Source: Puffinus mauretanicus
Lineage: Eukaryota > Chordata > Aves > Procellariiformes > Procellariidae
Assembly (NCBI GenBank): GCA_023333565.1
Contig: JAJKFH010001865.1
Coordinates: 5,766,001 to 5,830,000 of the forward strand
DNA length: 64,000 nt
Direction of reading: 5' to 3'
The position numbers were made by a program, and so were the translations under genes. Under the pieces are notes generated by a model. That model searched no databases, was not told the origin of the DNA, and worked only from the letters and a program-made list of their open reading frames with translations. Below are positions 25,326 to 37,159 of the stretch, piece by piece (the stretch's first letter is position 1; every line of letters begins with the position of its first letter).

Positions 25326-27639
25326 TCTTATCAAACATAACAGGATTAATTATTAAGGCCCAGATTTTTCAGCTGACTGTGACTCTTTACAGTGTTGCCA
25401 GCCCAAGGCAGATCTGGTTGCTGTTTTGCTTCAAAGTCTTTTTCAGACTGTGAACCCATACTAGGATGGAAGGCTTTCATGATACCCCTACATTTTAGGC
25501 ACAGACAAAGTGAAACAAGGCATAATCCTGAAAAATCTGTTTACAGTCTCTGACAGCAAACAGGTGTAAAGACCCTTTAACTGTAGTAGTCCCATGAATA
25601 CTGGAAAATCAAAAGGGTGTGGGGAACCTCCCTTTTTACCACAGTAATTTTTGGCCATATTGATATGAGGGTTATTAGCAACAAGATCTGTCCTGCTACT
25701 ATGAATTACCGTAAGCGTATTAAGATTGCAAAGATCTACAAAACTGTTAGGGGAGTGCAAACATATTTTATACACACACACGTATATGTACACACATATC
25801 TACATACTTGGCAAAACTGAGTTTTAAGATGCTTTATCTTTTCCATTAGAGCTTTGGATTTATTCAGTACTTCACTGTGAATTAAGTATCATAACAAAGA
25901 AACCTGTATGTGGCTAGCGGGAGGAGGTAGTTGCTTGCTCTCCTTTAGTCATTAGCTGCAGTCAAGGTGCCTTTCAGGAAGAAGGAATGACAGATAGGTA
26001 ACGTCCCCACTATCAGATCCACTGTCGTGGGATGCACTTGTCGGGGGACAGCAGGAGACAGAGTGCACGGGGATACAGGTGCAGCTTTTCCACCGCAGTA
26101 GTAAGATGAATGCACCTATTGTCACCGCTCCCCTGCTTTTCCATAGCCATTAGTATGACAGTGCTGTAATTGATTACCTGACATAAGACCTGTTTTGAAA
26201 TTTTTCTCTTTTTTGAAGCTGTCCTTTGAGCTTTTCAACAATGTATGGTTATCTACTGTGTCAATACATTGGTCTTTCTAGTTCAAGATATGCTAGCCTT
26301 GTAGTGGCAGAAAATTTTACATACTTGTAACAAAAGGAGGTAATATTTAGGTTTGATAGCTATGTTAACAGCTGTGCGTGGCAATGGTCTGTTAGGTAAT
26401 AACAGCGAAGGTCAGGAAGATATTTATCAGGGTAAGGAGAATTGTCAATATAATTTAATTTATCAATTTACAGTAGCAACATACTTTGCATGCTAGAGCT
26501 CTTTATTTTACTTAAATGTTTCCCTCTGGATACACTATCCAAAATGAAAAAGAAAGAGTTCACTAGTTCTGCTTGAGACAATGCTACATATCATAGATCA
26601 TCGCTATGCATTACACAAATTAAGTGCACTGGGCTACAGAGCAATCCATGGCAGAATGGCCAGATTATGAAAAACACATTTTGCTTCTGATCTAATAAAT
26701 GCCTGAAAAATATTGAATCCTTCAGAAACTATTGGGAAATACTTTTGAATTTAATTATGTTTTTAGACTTTACTTTATAACAACTCATCATCTCATCAAT
26801 ACAACACATTTGGGAACATACCAAGAGAAATATTGTAAAGCGCTTCGGTAGTGTCCACAAAACATTGCCATATTTCCATTACAGACTCTTCTCTTCACTC
26901 AGTAAGGTATTCTCCTAGCTTGGCAGGTGTTACGGGCAGCTGCTAGTATTTTTGAAAATGTATTTGGCTTTTGATTTGAGATTTATTTTATTTACTACTC
27001 TTTTTAATGTGATGCTTGCTTTCTTAGGGCAAGCTGGAAAAGAAATGCTTTCTTAGCTCACTAGCTTATTGGTAGCCACGTGTTTTATGGGGAAAGGTGA
27101 CCATTTAACCCATATTGAGACTTGTTTACAAGCTTGCACTCAGCAAATCAGTTTCTAAATGTATAAGGAATTTTGTATATTCCCATTCCTGGGACATGCT
27201 CCAGCAAATTTAAAGATGGGATAGTGTGGATTTAGCTTTAAGACCTTTTGCTTCTAGTTAAAACCAGATAAACAAAAGAAAATCCTACATCAAAGTGGAA
27301 GGCAGCTTTTTAAATGGATGTGGACAGAAGAATCTGTGGACTCTTATCTTTTGAATCTATATTTATGACTTTATGAAAATGTTCACATGCTAAAATTACT
27401 CAAGGTTGTTCAATTATTTTTTTATCCCTCAAAGAATATGAAGAAAAAAATATCTTTAAGAAATAGAAAACTGCTATCACAAAAACCTGCAATAATAGAT
27501 GTGAGAAACTGGATGATGTAATGTTTAGACAAAATTTTACCGCAAAGATAATAACGCTATGATAATTTCCTATGTTCAGAAATAACTACAATCAGTCAAA
27601 GAGATGTTAAGTCTTTTATGTTGTATTTATTCCCAAGCA

Positions 27640-27900
27640 TGATAGTTGATGAAATTTTCAGAGGAAGACAAAGTTCATCATTGTGAGCTTAATGAAATTC
27701 CTAATATTGCTAATGATACTTTCTTTTTATATTGTTTCAAAGAGCCGCAAGAACCCTGGTCATGGATAGCTTTGATTTATGACAGCAGTCATATTTACAA
27801 TGCTTGTTAGTCATTCAGAATTGTTTGTTTGGGCAAACTGTTAATGTCAAACCAGTATAATTTTATTGATGTAATTATTTCTTTCATTATAGCAGTGCCT
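27640..27900. promoter_or_regulatory. Possible conserved non-coding element
   Basis: The block is unrepetitive and AT-rich with many AATG, ATTA and TGACAG-type motifs, for instance TTTATGACAGCAGTCATATT near 27775. It has the feel of an enhancer-like conserved block, but no conservation can be measured here. Confidence 0.15.
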
Positions 27901-30230
27901 GCAAGCATTTCTATAGTTAGAGTTATATTAGCATTCTGTTCTAAAACCAGTATTTCAAGGATTTATAAATTAGCAGTAAAAACTTGCTCCAAGCTAAATC
28001 TTGATATATAAAGTGTGAAGCAGGTATATAGTTTTGGAAAAGTTTCAGAAGACTTAGTATAGCTTTTTTTTTTTTCCCCCCCCAAGATACAATTATTTCT
28101 GAGGGGTGGGCAGAAAGCCTGGAAGAAAGGTATCAACAACAGTATACTTGTCCATATGGAGTTGAGAGAGTGTTTTTCAGCTTTGAAAGGAGGGAATATT
28201 ATCTTAATCTAAAGCCTTAACTTAGCCCTTTGTATTATTTGTTTTCACTTACGTGTTAAGACAGATAATGCTAGCTGATCTGTTTTACTTTTGATGGTGG
28301 TCATTCAAAAAGGATCATGGCAGGCTCAGGGTTGTGGAATTGAAGTTTCATCCATGTGCTGCTGTCTGAAAAGCTGGGTCTGAAACCATGAAGGTGTCTG
28401 GTCATTCAAAAGGTTCAGTGTCTGGGTAGAGCTGTTATTGACAACTGTGGGAAGAAACGTGTGTAAATAAAGACCAGTATAAAAACTGTAAGGTGATGCC
28501 ACATTCAGGAGACGTAATACACATTCTTGAGTTTCGTGTGATTAAGAAAGGAGAAAATACCCAGTTCTGTCAAGTGTTGCACTTTTTTCAGTTAAATCGT
28601 GTAACTGAAGCATGTTACATACCTTGGGGGATATTAGTTCAGGAAACAGTGAATGAATATACACATTTAATTTATAAGTGTAGTTTTGTGAAATCATATA
28701 TGTAATTTTTGAAATCAGATTCACCTTGATAGTATCTTCCGCATTAGTTAGCCATTTCTGAATACCGTACATTTTAGTACAGGAAAAGTCAGTAAGTTGG
28801 GGATGCATTTGCAAAATGCATCATTTCCATATGCCAGATACTCTTTTCGTAGATGCGACACCCATGACATAGATTCTTTTTGGTGTCTCTGTGTTATTTT
28901 ACTACAGCTATCTGTTGATTTGTTCCACTTTGAAAATGTTTTGAAAAGTGATTGACAACAGCACTGTGAGGGTCTGTATTGGTCATTTCTCAGTCATTTC
29001 CAGAGCAAATGCGCTAAACTTGGTATAAGAACAGGTTGGCTGGTTTTTAATTTGCTATCCCCTGGAATTATCTCCGGTATGAGAGACAAGTTGTCGTCTC
29101 TACATCTCCAGTGGAAAATTGTCAGCGATGGAAGTTCTGCAGGCCAGGTTTCACCCCTGCTTTATCTCCGCCTTTTTCTGTGGGTGTAGCACGTTATTAT
29201 CGCTTGCAGTCTGACATGTTGTTCTTAACATCACCCAAAAAGCGAGGTAACATGGCAGTGTGCAGTAACTATGGTGGGAAATATGGTCAGTAAAGTCCAG
29301 TGTCATTCCTAATTTTGCTTCCAGTATGATCCAACCCTTCCAATACCTCTTTGGAGGCTCATACGTTTTACTGTGAGCAATCTTTTTTGGTATTTGCAGG
29401 ATTAGGTCACAGTTCCCATGACTGCCTTATGTTATCCTCTTGTCTCTTTTGGCTTTGATATGGTGTCGAAGTGTTTTCAAAAGTAAGGTTTTGGCTGCTC
29501 TGGGAAAACTGGGTAGCAATTCTCCTTATTTTGACACTGAGAATGGCACACATGGCAACTGCTGATTTTTGCTGGAAAGGACAATTTGTGTGGGTGATTC
29601 AGAATAGCTGTGTCCTGTGCTGTTTTCCTCTGCAAGACTGAATTTGTAAAGGTCTGTGCTAGGAGACTGTTAGCTAATATATCCTGACGTTATGATGAAC
29701 CTGGTCTTCCCTAATAGCTTTCTGGAGATACAAAGAGCTGTAGCAGCCTGTTTTAGGGTCTGCTAAGCACCAAGACCATAGTGGGTATATAGTTGGAAAG
29801 AAAAGCAGCTTAAAACTGTTTTCCACTGTCACACAGAGACTTACTTCTGCACTCTTCTGTCAGAGCTGAGGGTGGACCAGAAGCACTGGTATACCTGCTG
29901 TAACTTAAGACAATAACTCTAATATGCGTAGTGGATCGGTTAAACAGTTGCTTTGATTCCTCACTAAAGAGGCAATAGCAACTCCTGAGAAAAAAGATAT
30001 GCATCATGTTGAGAAAGTTTCTTTTCTGTTTTGTTATTGTCTATTCAGCCTGCTGTTTGGAATGTGTAAAATGATTCTGACAAGCTTGGTATGTGCCAAA
30101 AACCAGCATGCCCACTGGTGGGAAGATTATTATCACCCAGATATAATAAAAAGCCTTCTAGAAAAGTGCCTCTAATGATGGGCTGCTTTTCTGGCACTGA
30201 CAGAGATTTCTATTTATTTTAGCAACACCC

Positions 30231-30248
30231 ACTAGCACCACTAGCACC
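30231..30248. repeat. 9-bp tandem duplication
   Basis: ACTAGCACC occurs twice in succession, with a related CCAACTAGC just after. Confidence 0.8.
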
Positions 30249-32989
30249 ACCAACTAGCTAAAGGCTTGTTAACATTTTCAGTAAAAATTCATTTCAGGAC
30301 TTTATAACTCAGCTGGAAAATTTACTTTGAACTCAAGAGCTGCACAGAAGACTTTTATAGAGACTGTTTTTTATTTTTTTGTATTTTTGCATTGAGCAAG
30401 AGTAAGCTATTTAGTCAATAATAAATAAATGGGGAAAACCAAAACACGTTAGCTACTAAGAATTCCACTCAGGGAAACACGTAGTATGTGTTTGATATAT
30501 CATCTGAAAACTAAAATTGTGTATAAGTACTTGTTGAATCTGGGCTGAGTGCTGCTGTGTTTAACCCCATGGAATTATATGAGCAGTAAAAATGTGCTAA
30601 AAGGCACCAATGTGTGGCATTTGCCTGCTTTTCCACTTCAAAAGCACACGTGACTGTGAGTTTAGCAGTTATAATTTCTGATTTTGAATATTATAGTCAC
30701 TGTTCATAAGTAACGATCACATTTTATTTCAGATCCGAACCGACTGCTTTGTTCTTGGCAGTCAAACGTTATCTCAAGTGACTTGACTATTTTTTTTTCC
30801 TTAGGTTCACTGGGAGGTAAACAGACACTTGCTTTTGGAAGTCTTAATATCACATACAAAATTACTATTATACCTATCTAAAATTTGCTTTATTATGTAC
30901 TTTAGATCTGTTTGGGTGTGCAAAGTAAACTTAGCTTAAATGATAAACAAATACGAAACTAATTGTGATTGAATGATTCAGTGAAAAATCAATTTGGATT
31001 TAATATGAGGATAAAGTCAGCAAAAATATACTCCCATGGAAGGCCTGTCTATACATAAATAGGACATTGGGACTCTATAAAGAATAACAGATATGCAATA
31101 TGATGATATTTTCAGATTATGTGTAATTTATTTGTGAACAACTATTTACATCCTCTGATTAATGTTTTAAATTTCTTTAGTATACAAACATTTTTATCAC
31201 ATCTTCCACCAAATCTGTTTGTTAATATGTAGAATTTGGTTGACAGTATTATTGACAAAAATCTGTGGCATGCTTACAGTATTTATATGATGCCTAGAGT
31301 GAAAACAGCCATATCAAAGTCTAGCTAGAATAGGCTAAGACCAAACATATTTATTCCTGTTGATGACCCTGATAAAGACAATTCACATGACAGTGTTTAA
31401 AAGCTGTAATTTTTTTATACATACAACCACAAACACATCAGACAAGATCATCTCAGTGGAGATACTGAAAAGGCTTCTTCATTCAGACACGTAATCAGTG
31501 GGAAGTTGCAGCCTTCCTCTGTGTTTCGATAAGCAGCAATACAGTATGTATTTTATTCATGTCCGTAGAAGAATTTCTCTTGACTTCAGCCAAAAATGAG
31601 TCTGGCATTCCAAACGGGTGCAAGCTCGTGGCGTTCTAACCATGTAGATGAGTAAGTTCAAACGCCATGTATCCTGACGTGTGACCACCTACACTCTTCC
31701 TGGGCCAGTAAGAGAACGCTCTTGAACAACGAGCATTTGCATTTGCAGAGTGATAGTTTAGAAATAAAATCATTAAAAGAGAACAAACCCTCCCAGCTGC
31801 TTTTCAGGATAGTGTTTGCTGATGCATTACCAAAGCTATTCAGTTGATGAAAAAGACAGTTACATAAAGAGGATTTTAGTAAACACTTTTCCATAAGCAC
31901 TTACTGCATTAAGTGAGATTTATTTTGTATGTGCTATTGAAATTTGCAATAGCATAAATGGCTCAAAAATCTTATATTTAAGTAGTGCCTCTCGACAGCT
32001 TCTTGAAATGTTATCCATTAAAACCTTTTAACTGATGCAAAAAATATTGCCATCATGTTGCCATCGTGTAATCACAGAAAAAATAATTTCAAAGTAAAGG
32101 TCCTGTGTAGAAACAAAAGAACTTACCAAAAATTTAAGAGAATTTGACTCTTTAAAGTGTTGAATTTCTTTAATGTCTAAACAAACATGTTTCTCAAGTT
32201 AGAGGGAGAACGAGGTTAAGAAAAGGTAGACCATTAAGAGATTTTTCTCTGAATTTTTAGCTGTGTGGTACAGCTTATACCGAAATGGTCATGGCATTGA
32301 TGGGTCCCCCTGTGCCACAAACTTCCTAAGTGTGAACACCTTTTTAAGTCGATCGGTATGTACATCACATTCACGTTGTTTCCATTAGATCTTGGAAAAT
32401 GGCTGCCACTTATGACATTGTGTTTTCTCTGTGGAGGACTTGTGCTTTCTTACATTAGTAAATAATGACTACTGTATTTGGAAGACGGCACTGGAGAGTT
32501 GATTCCCGTATGCGGGCATGCAGTGGGGATTAAAAATTCCCACATGGATCCAGAGATGGGAGAGTTTGCTAAGGACTTCCCTGAGAGGAAGCAGTGCTCC
32601 TTTTGAACTGTTACCTTCCGCACCCACTGGTCTTCAAGGAGAGTTATAATTTTCATGCTTTCGGAGGAATGAGGACACTTAATGTGTTTCAGTAGCAGAG
32701 CTATCAAGGCATATTCCTGGAAGGCACATTCTTTAGGTTTAATTAAAGTATAGAGAGATTAATTGTTTTCAGGAGAAACCAATATAATGGCGTGCATTGA
32801 CCTCTTGTACAACCCAGGCCACAGAGCTTTGCAATGATTCTTACATCCTGCACTTAACTTCTGGCCGAGGAAAACGTGCCTCTCAATTTGAAGTCTGTTG
32901 ATGATGAACAGTTCACGTACATCTTTAGATAAACTGTTCTCGTTGTTCATTATCTTCACTGTTAATTCATTTTCAGTCTAATTTGTTTA

Positions 32990-33150
32990 GCTTATTTCTG
33001 GCCTTTAGACCTTATCATGTCTTCACCTACTCGTATCAGAAATCTGGTCCCTGCTAAAATACTTCCACACCCTGACCATATCACCTCTTAGTCTCCCCTT
33101 TGATGAATGAAATTTAATTTGCTAAGTTTCCCATTGAGAGATATATACCC
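32990..33150 (-). mobile_element. Old CR1/L3-type LINE fragment, antisense
   Basis: The plus strand carries ACCATATCACCTCTTAGTCTC and then CCCTTTGATGAATGAAATTT. I recognise this as the reverse complement of an old CR1/L3 3' region, usually ...CATATCACCTCTTA..CTCCTTTTGATAAACTAAA. Similarity extends back to the TTATTTCTGGCCTTTAGACC region (about 32995). Only a short, eroded piece remains and no coding motif is readable. Confidence 0.5.
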
Positions 33151-33154
33151 TATG

Positions 33155-36100
33155 GATTTTTAAATTTTTTGTAGAGTATGGTTTGACAAAACCAAACTAA
33201 GGTTCTTCAGATAACTTAAACATTTTGTTTGGAATATGAGAAGTCTAAAAATCCTAGTGTTTTACATATTTTAAATATAATTTGTTTTCCTAACTGTTGA
33301 TTATATTTTCTCTGGAAGTGTTTGTGTGTGAGGAGGAAAACAAATATAATGACATGGTATCTATTATAATATTTCTTTCAAAAGTTACTCCCATCTGTCC
33401 TTTGAAACTTAGGACTTAATAATTTCATAAACGAAGAGTGCACAATGCCTTAAGAGAGAAGGCGAAGAAAGCCATGGAGCTGAGCTCTGAGGTGCTAAAG
33501 ACGACCAGAAAACTGGCTATAGGGTAGCAGCTTGGGTTTGTAATCACTTTTCAGATTACAAATTAAACAAACAAAATGAAACAAAAAGAACATCTCTTTG
33601 AATGTTTTACTGAAATAATTTGCTTCAAGATATCTATTTTCAGACTCTTTCCTCTCCTTTCACTCCAATCAGACCTAATGTGGAAACTGAGACGTAGAAA
33701 AGCTCTTCAATTGCCACACACTTATCAAAAATATTCCTGGCAGTGCTACTGGATGGGACATAAATACTCAGACATAAAATTGTCCATATGCAGGGGCTAA
33801 CATTGCAGATCTTCTGATAAGGGCTGCTAGGAACTTTAATCATCAAAAATGAATATAATGTTTCTGTCTGTTCCTACAACAATAGTTTCTCTCTAAGCCC
33901 CTAAAGTAATTTAAAGGATGGGTCCAGCACTACATTGGAGTTAGTAACATTTCTTTCTTCAGGGAAAAGGATTTTGATTGTCATTTTAAACATTGAATAA
34001 ATCCACCTCTTAGTGTCTTGTAAAATTTGATATATCATAGGATGAAAGCCCTGGTTAGGCACTGCCTGCAGTAGCCTTAAAATTTTATTCGTGTCCCAGG
34101 AAAGAGGGATGTCTTTCTCCATGAATTCAGTAAATATAAATTTCATTTGAAATCACTGTCTGATGCAGGAATCTTTAAGACTGCAGAGGTCAAATATGGC
34201 TAAATAAAATTGGCTTAGTTTTACCAAAAAAACCGTTTTTTGTTCTCACTATGACCCATTCATTTTATTAAATAAAAAAAAGGCAAATAGTTCTTTAGAA
34301 AAGAAAACAGGAATTGATCTTAAATCTTAAGAAAACAATGGGATATTTTTACAGATACCTCCTAATGTTTAAAATGATTCAAATTTTAAAAGTACACACA
34401 GCTGTTTAGCTGTAGCATCTTTTGTCAGTTTTTACAGCCACAGACGTCCTTCTGAAATAGCTGTGCATGTGCAAGTTTGGTTTGAATTTATGTATCAGGA
34501 CTCTGTTATTAGTGTTTTGTTTTTAATGGAACAGGCAATATTCCGTACATATTTATTTCTGACATTTTTATTTATCATATAAGTAAAAAAGCCTCTGCTA
34601 TTCCCTGTCATGACCTCCTTGATTTGTCTTCAAAACACAGTTCATGCAAATAACAAGTCTAGCAAAATTTCATTTACAAAGACAAAAGCTATTTCTTAAT
34701 ACATGTGTTTTAATGTAATGCATTTCATTCATATGTCATCCATATATGCTAGAAGCTACTGAACTGAAGAAGTATGGTTTCAGCCTCAAAAAGCTCAGCT
34801 TCAAATGTTAATATTCTAAGAAATGCAAATAGGTGATGCATGAAAAGGAGAAAACAGAAGGCGAGAAACAAACTGCTAGTAATCCTGGTTGAATAACTCT
34901 GTAGGCAGTATCACACCTAGGTATTCTTAAGAGGAAATGGCAGATTATTTTCTTATAAGACCTAACTCTCTCCGCTAGCATTGAGTCAGTCACTGTTCCA
35001 TTGAGTAAAAAACTTGGTCCTAAGAAAAAGTTTCTGTTGCAAAATGTTTCCACCATGTTAAACATCAGAGTAAACTGAATTCAGAGAAACTTGCAACTTT
35101 TACTCAGAACTTGAGGTAACTTACATGTTACTTCTTTAAAACCTGCAAAGTAAGGTTTGCAAGAATTTTGCTTCTGGTAGCAACAGTAAACAACTTTGTT
35201 GATGCACAAAATGAGGTAGAATACAATTTGCTCAGTCCTGATTTTGATGATATGTAGGTCTAGCACTTTCTTTTGTCAATAAGAGAAGCAAATATGAGCT
35301 TTAATAAACAAACAGAGCACATATATTGATTTAAAATGTTTATGTAGCCCTTTTCACAGAGGAAAGTCAGTTTGGTGTTGTGTCTCTGTAATTAAGAGAA
35401 CAAAGCAGTGGTTATTTCTGGAGATTTCTGCTCCATCATCTTTGTAAACAGAGCTGTCACGTGAAGTGGAGTGATACATGCCAGACCTCCCTGGAGCATG
35501 AAGGGTGGTTTTTCCCCCCTCCCCCCCCCTCATTGCAGCAGAATCAGAAATAACTAACCTGAAGTGCTTTCATTATTTCACTTTTTTTTTGCAGTAATGG
35601 AAATTGGAATACAGCTGTTTTGTACCTGCTATGGCATTTGAAATACGAATTAACCATTTTATTGTCTCATATTCTGAAATGTTTCTTTCAACCTTCTTTT
35701 CCTTCAACTTCAGTATTATTTCAGCTTCTAAAATAATATAAATAATTATAAAACTATTATCGGTTGCAAAACATTCATCATGAATCCACATTATCATGTG
35801 CCATTGTATCCTATTGTATGGTTATTTATAATATAGAATTATAATAGAATTCATCTTGGAATATATTTAATTTCATCATAGGTAATTCATAGGATTCAGA
35901 AGGTGGGTCCTTATAAATGTCAATACTATTTGCAGTGACAAATAATTGGATGCCTCATTTTTAATTTCATATAATTGAAAACATTCATCTGGTCCACCGA
36001 ATATTCCAAATATTAGCAAATTTAATTTTATATGCTCCTAAATATTAAAAACTGAACAGTAACTCCAAGACAGGTTTCCCTATTTAGTTCACCTCTACCT

Positions 36101-36835
36101 TTACATGTAAGTTTTATTATGGCCTTTAAAAAGATGCATAAACTGCAACAGGTAAGGAAGTGAACAGTTCACAATTACATAACTGTTTAACGAAGGAGTT
36201 AAGCAGGAAACTCATTTTTCAGCTCTGATCAGAAGGGATTTCTTTTTGTTTTTCTCTGTAAATGGGACCACTCAGCAGAATGTCCTCCAGCTCTTTTGAG
36301 TTGAAATTTTAAAAAAATCTGTAGAAACTTAATATGTGCATGTTTTAAACCTAATGAAATTGTGCATTGTTAACCCTATCTAACATTTTGTTTCTTTTGT
36401 TTCATAACATATGTTCAAATCCTGTTCATCTCTATATTAATCTGCCTTTATCACTGCTGGATTTATTTTTTTTTAAATGAAGGCTATTGTTTGTGTTCTA
36501 TTCAGTTCATCTTCTTAAAACAGAAGTATTGCATTAAAGGGTCTTTAATAATAAATGCTCTCTCACTAACTTTCTGATATCCTTTTATCACTGATTTCTA
36601 GAACTGCTTAATTGCTTTAAGCCTCATAGTTCATTACTTGTAAAAGAAAATAACTTAAACCTAATCAAGCCCTTCATTTAACTGAAAGTTATTTTTTAAT
36701 TATATGAGCTTGTACTTACGATTATGCAGCAGTTGTTTCAATGTCTTTTTGGCACAAACATACACAGATACTCTCCAATGAGTTCTCTAGCTCAACTTAT
36801 ACCGTGGCTAGTGCAGTTGCCATCTGAAGCTGCTG
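33155..36835. other. Non-coding sequence
   Basis: No coding region is supported. A C-rich homopolymer pair lies near 35514-35529. Blocks at 34540-34720 and 35800-36000 look enhancer-like. The first contains a perfect octamer ATGCAAAT (near 34644). Confidence 0.45.
34540..34720. promoter_or_regulatory. Possible conserved non-coding element with an octamer
   Basis: The block contains TTCATGCAAATAACA, a full POU-factor octamer (ATGCAAAT), among unrepetitive AT-rich sequence. An isolated octamer is expected by chance in tens of kilobases, so this is weak. Confidence 0.15.
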
Positions 36836-36840
36836 CCAGC

Positions 36841-37158
36841 TTAGCTGCCGGAAGATCTCTCTTGCAACTGTGCAGCCCTGTCATGCTCTACTGCAATTGC
36901 TAGCAACTGGCCGTAAGCTTTGCACTGAGTTTGCAAGGCCTCAGGGCTGAGGCTTGTCAGACTTGCTCTCTCTGAACTTTTCTTGACCTCCTTGCATCTT
37001 TGCAGTAGTTGCTTTAGCTGTGGCAGCAATCTCTCTAATTGACTAGGTCTGTGGCTAATTTGTTTTACTTTTAAAAAAATCTTTGTACGGTATGACAATA
37101 GTTTCTTATAGATAGCTGGAACAAGATATTGTTTTATGTAGAATGAGATATTTATTAT
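36841..37158 (-). other. Candidate terminal exon or retrocopy fragment, unknown
   Basis: This minus-strand frame is open for about 106 codons, ending in TAA at 36841-36843. It has no plausible ATG near its beginning. From about 37065 on, the codon content changes: the DNA is richer in G and C and the peptide is rich in L, Q, K, E, S and A (for example QLERLLPQLKQLLQRCKEVK). This gives an amphipathic helix with leucines at coiled-coil spacing, followed by a polar tail ending QLQERSSGS. A possible splice acceptor (TTAGCCACAG) lies on the minus strand near 37058, and a possible AATAAA lies about 370 bp past the stop (near 36462-36467). That fits a last coding exon with 3' UTR, but a retrocopy fragment is equally possible. 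I do not recognise the protein. Confidence 0.25.
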
Positions 37159-37159
37159 C

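Larger units (their letters stand above)
25330..32985. other. Non-coding sequence
   Basis: No coding region is supported over this stretch. It holds an imperfect CA/TATG run near 25768-25800, a T/C homopolymer junction near 28065-28083 and a 9-bp duplication at 30231-30248. A block at 27640-27900 looks like possible conserved non-coding DNA and is listed separately. No recognised transposon. Confidence 0.5.

Noticed and set aside
26820..26860. TGTAAAGCGCTTCGGTAG, similar to a SINE tail
   Set aside because: Isolated short match without a SINE head or body.
32127..32176. Minus-strand 50-bp exon-like segment with a GTAAGT donor
   Set aside because: Sixteen codons are too few to judge and the acceptor is ordinary, so chance is likelier.
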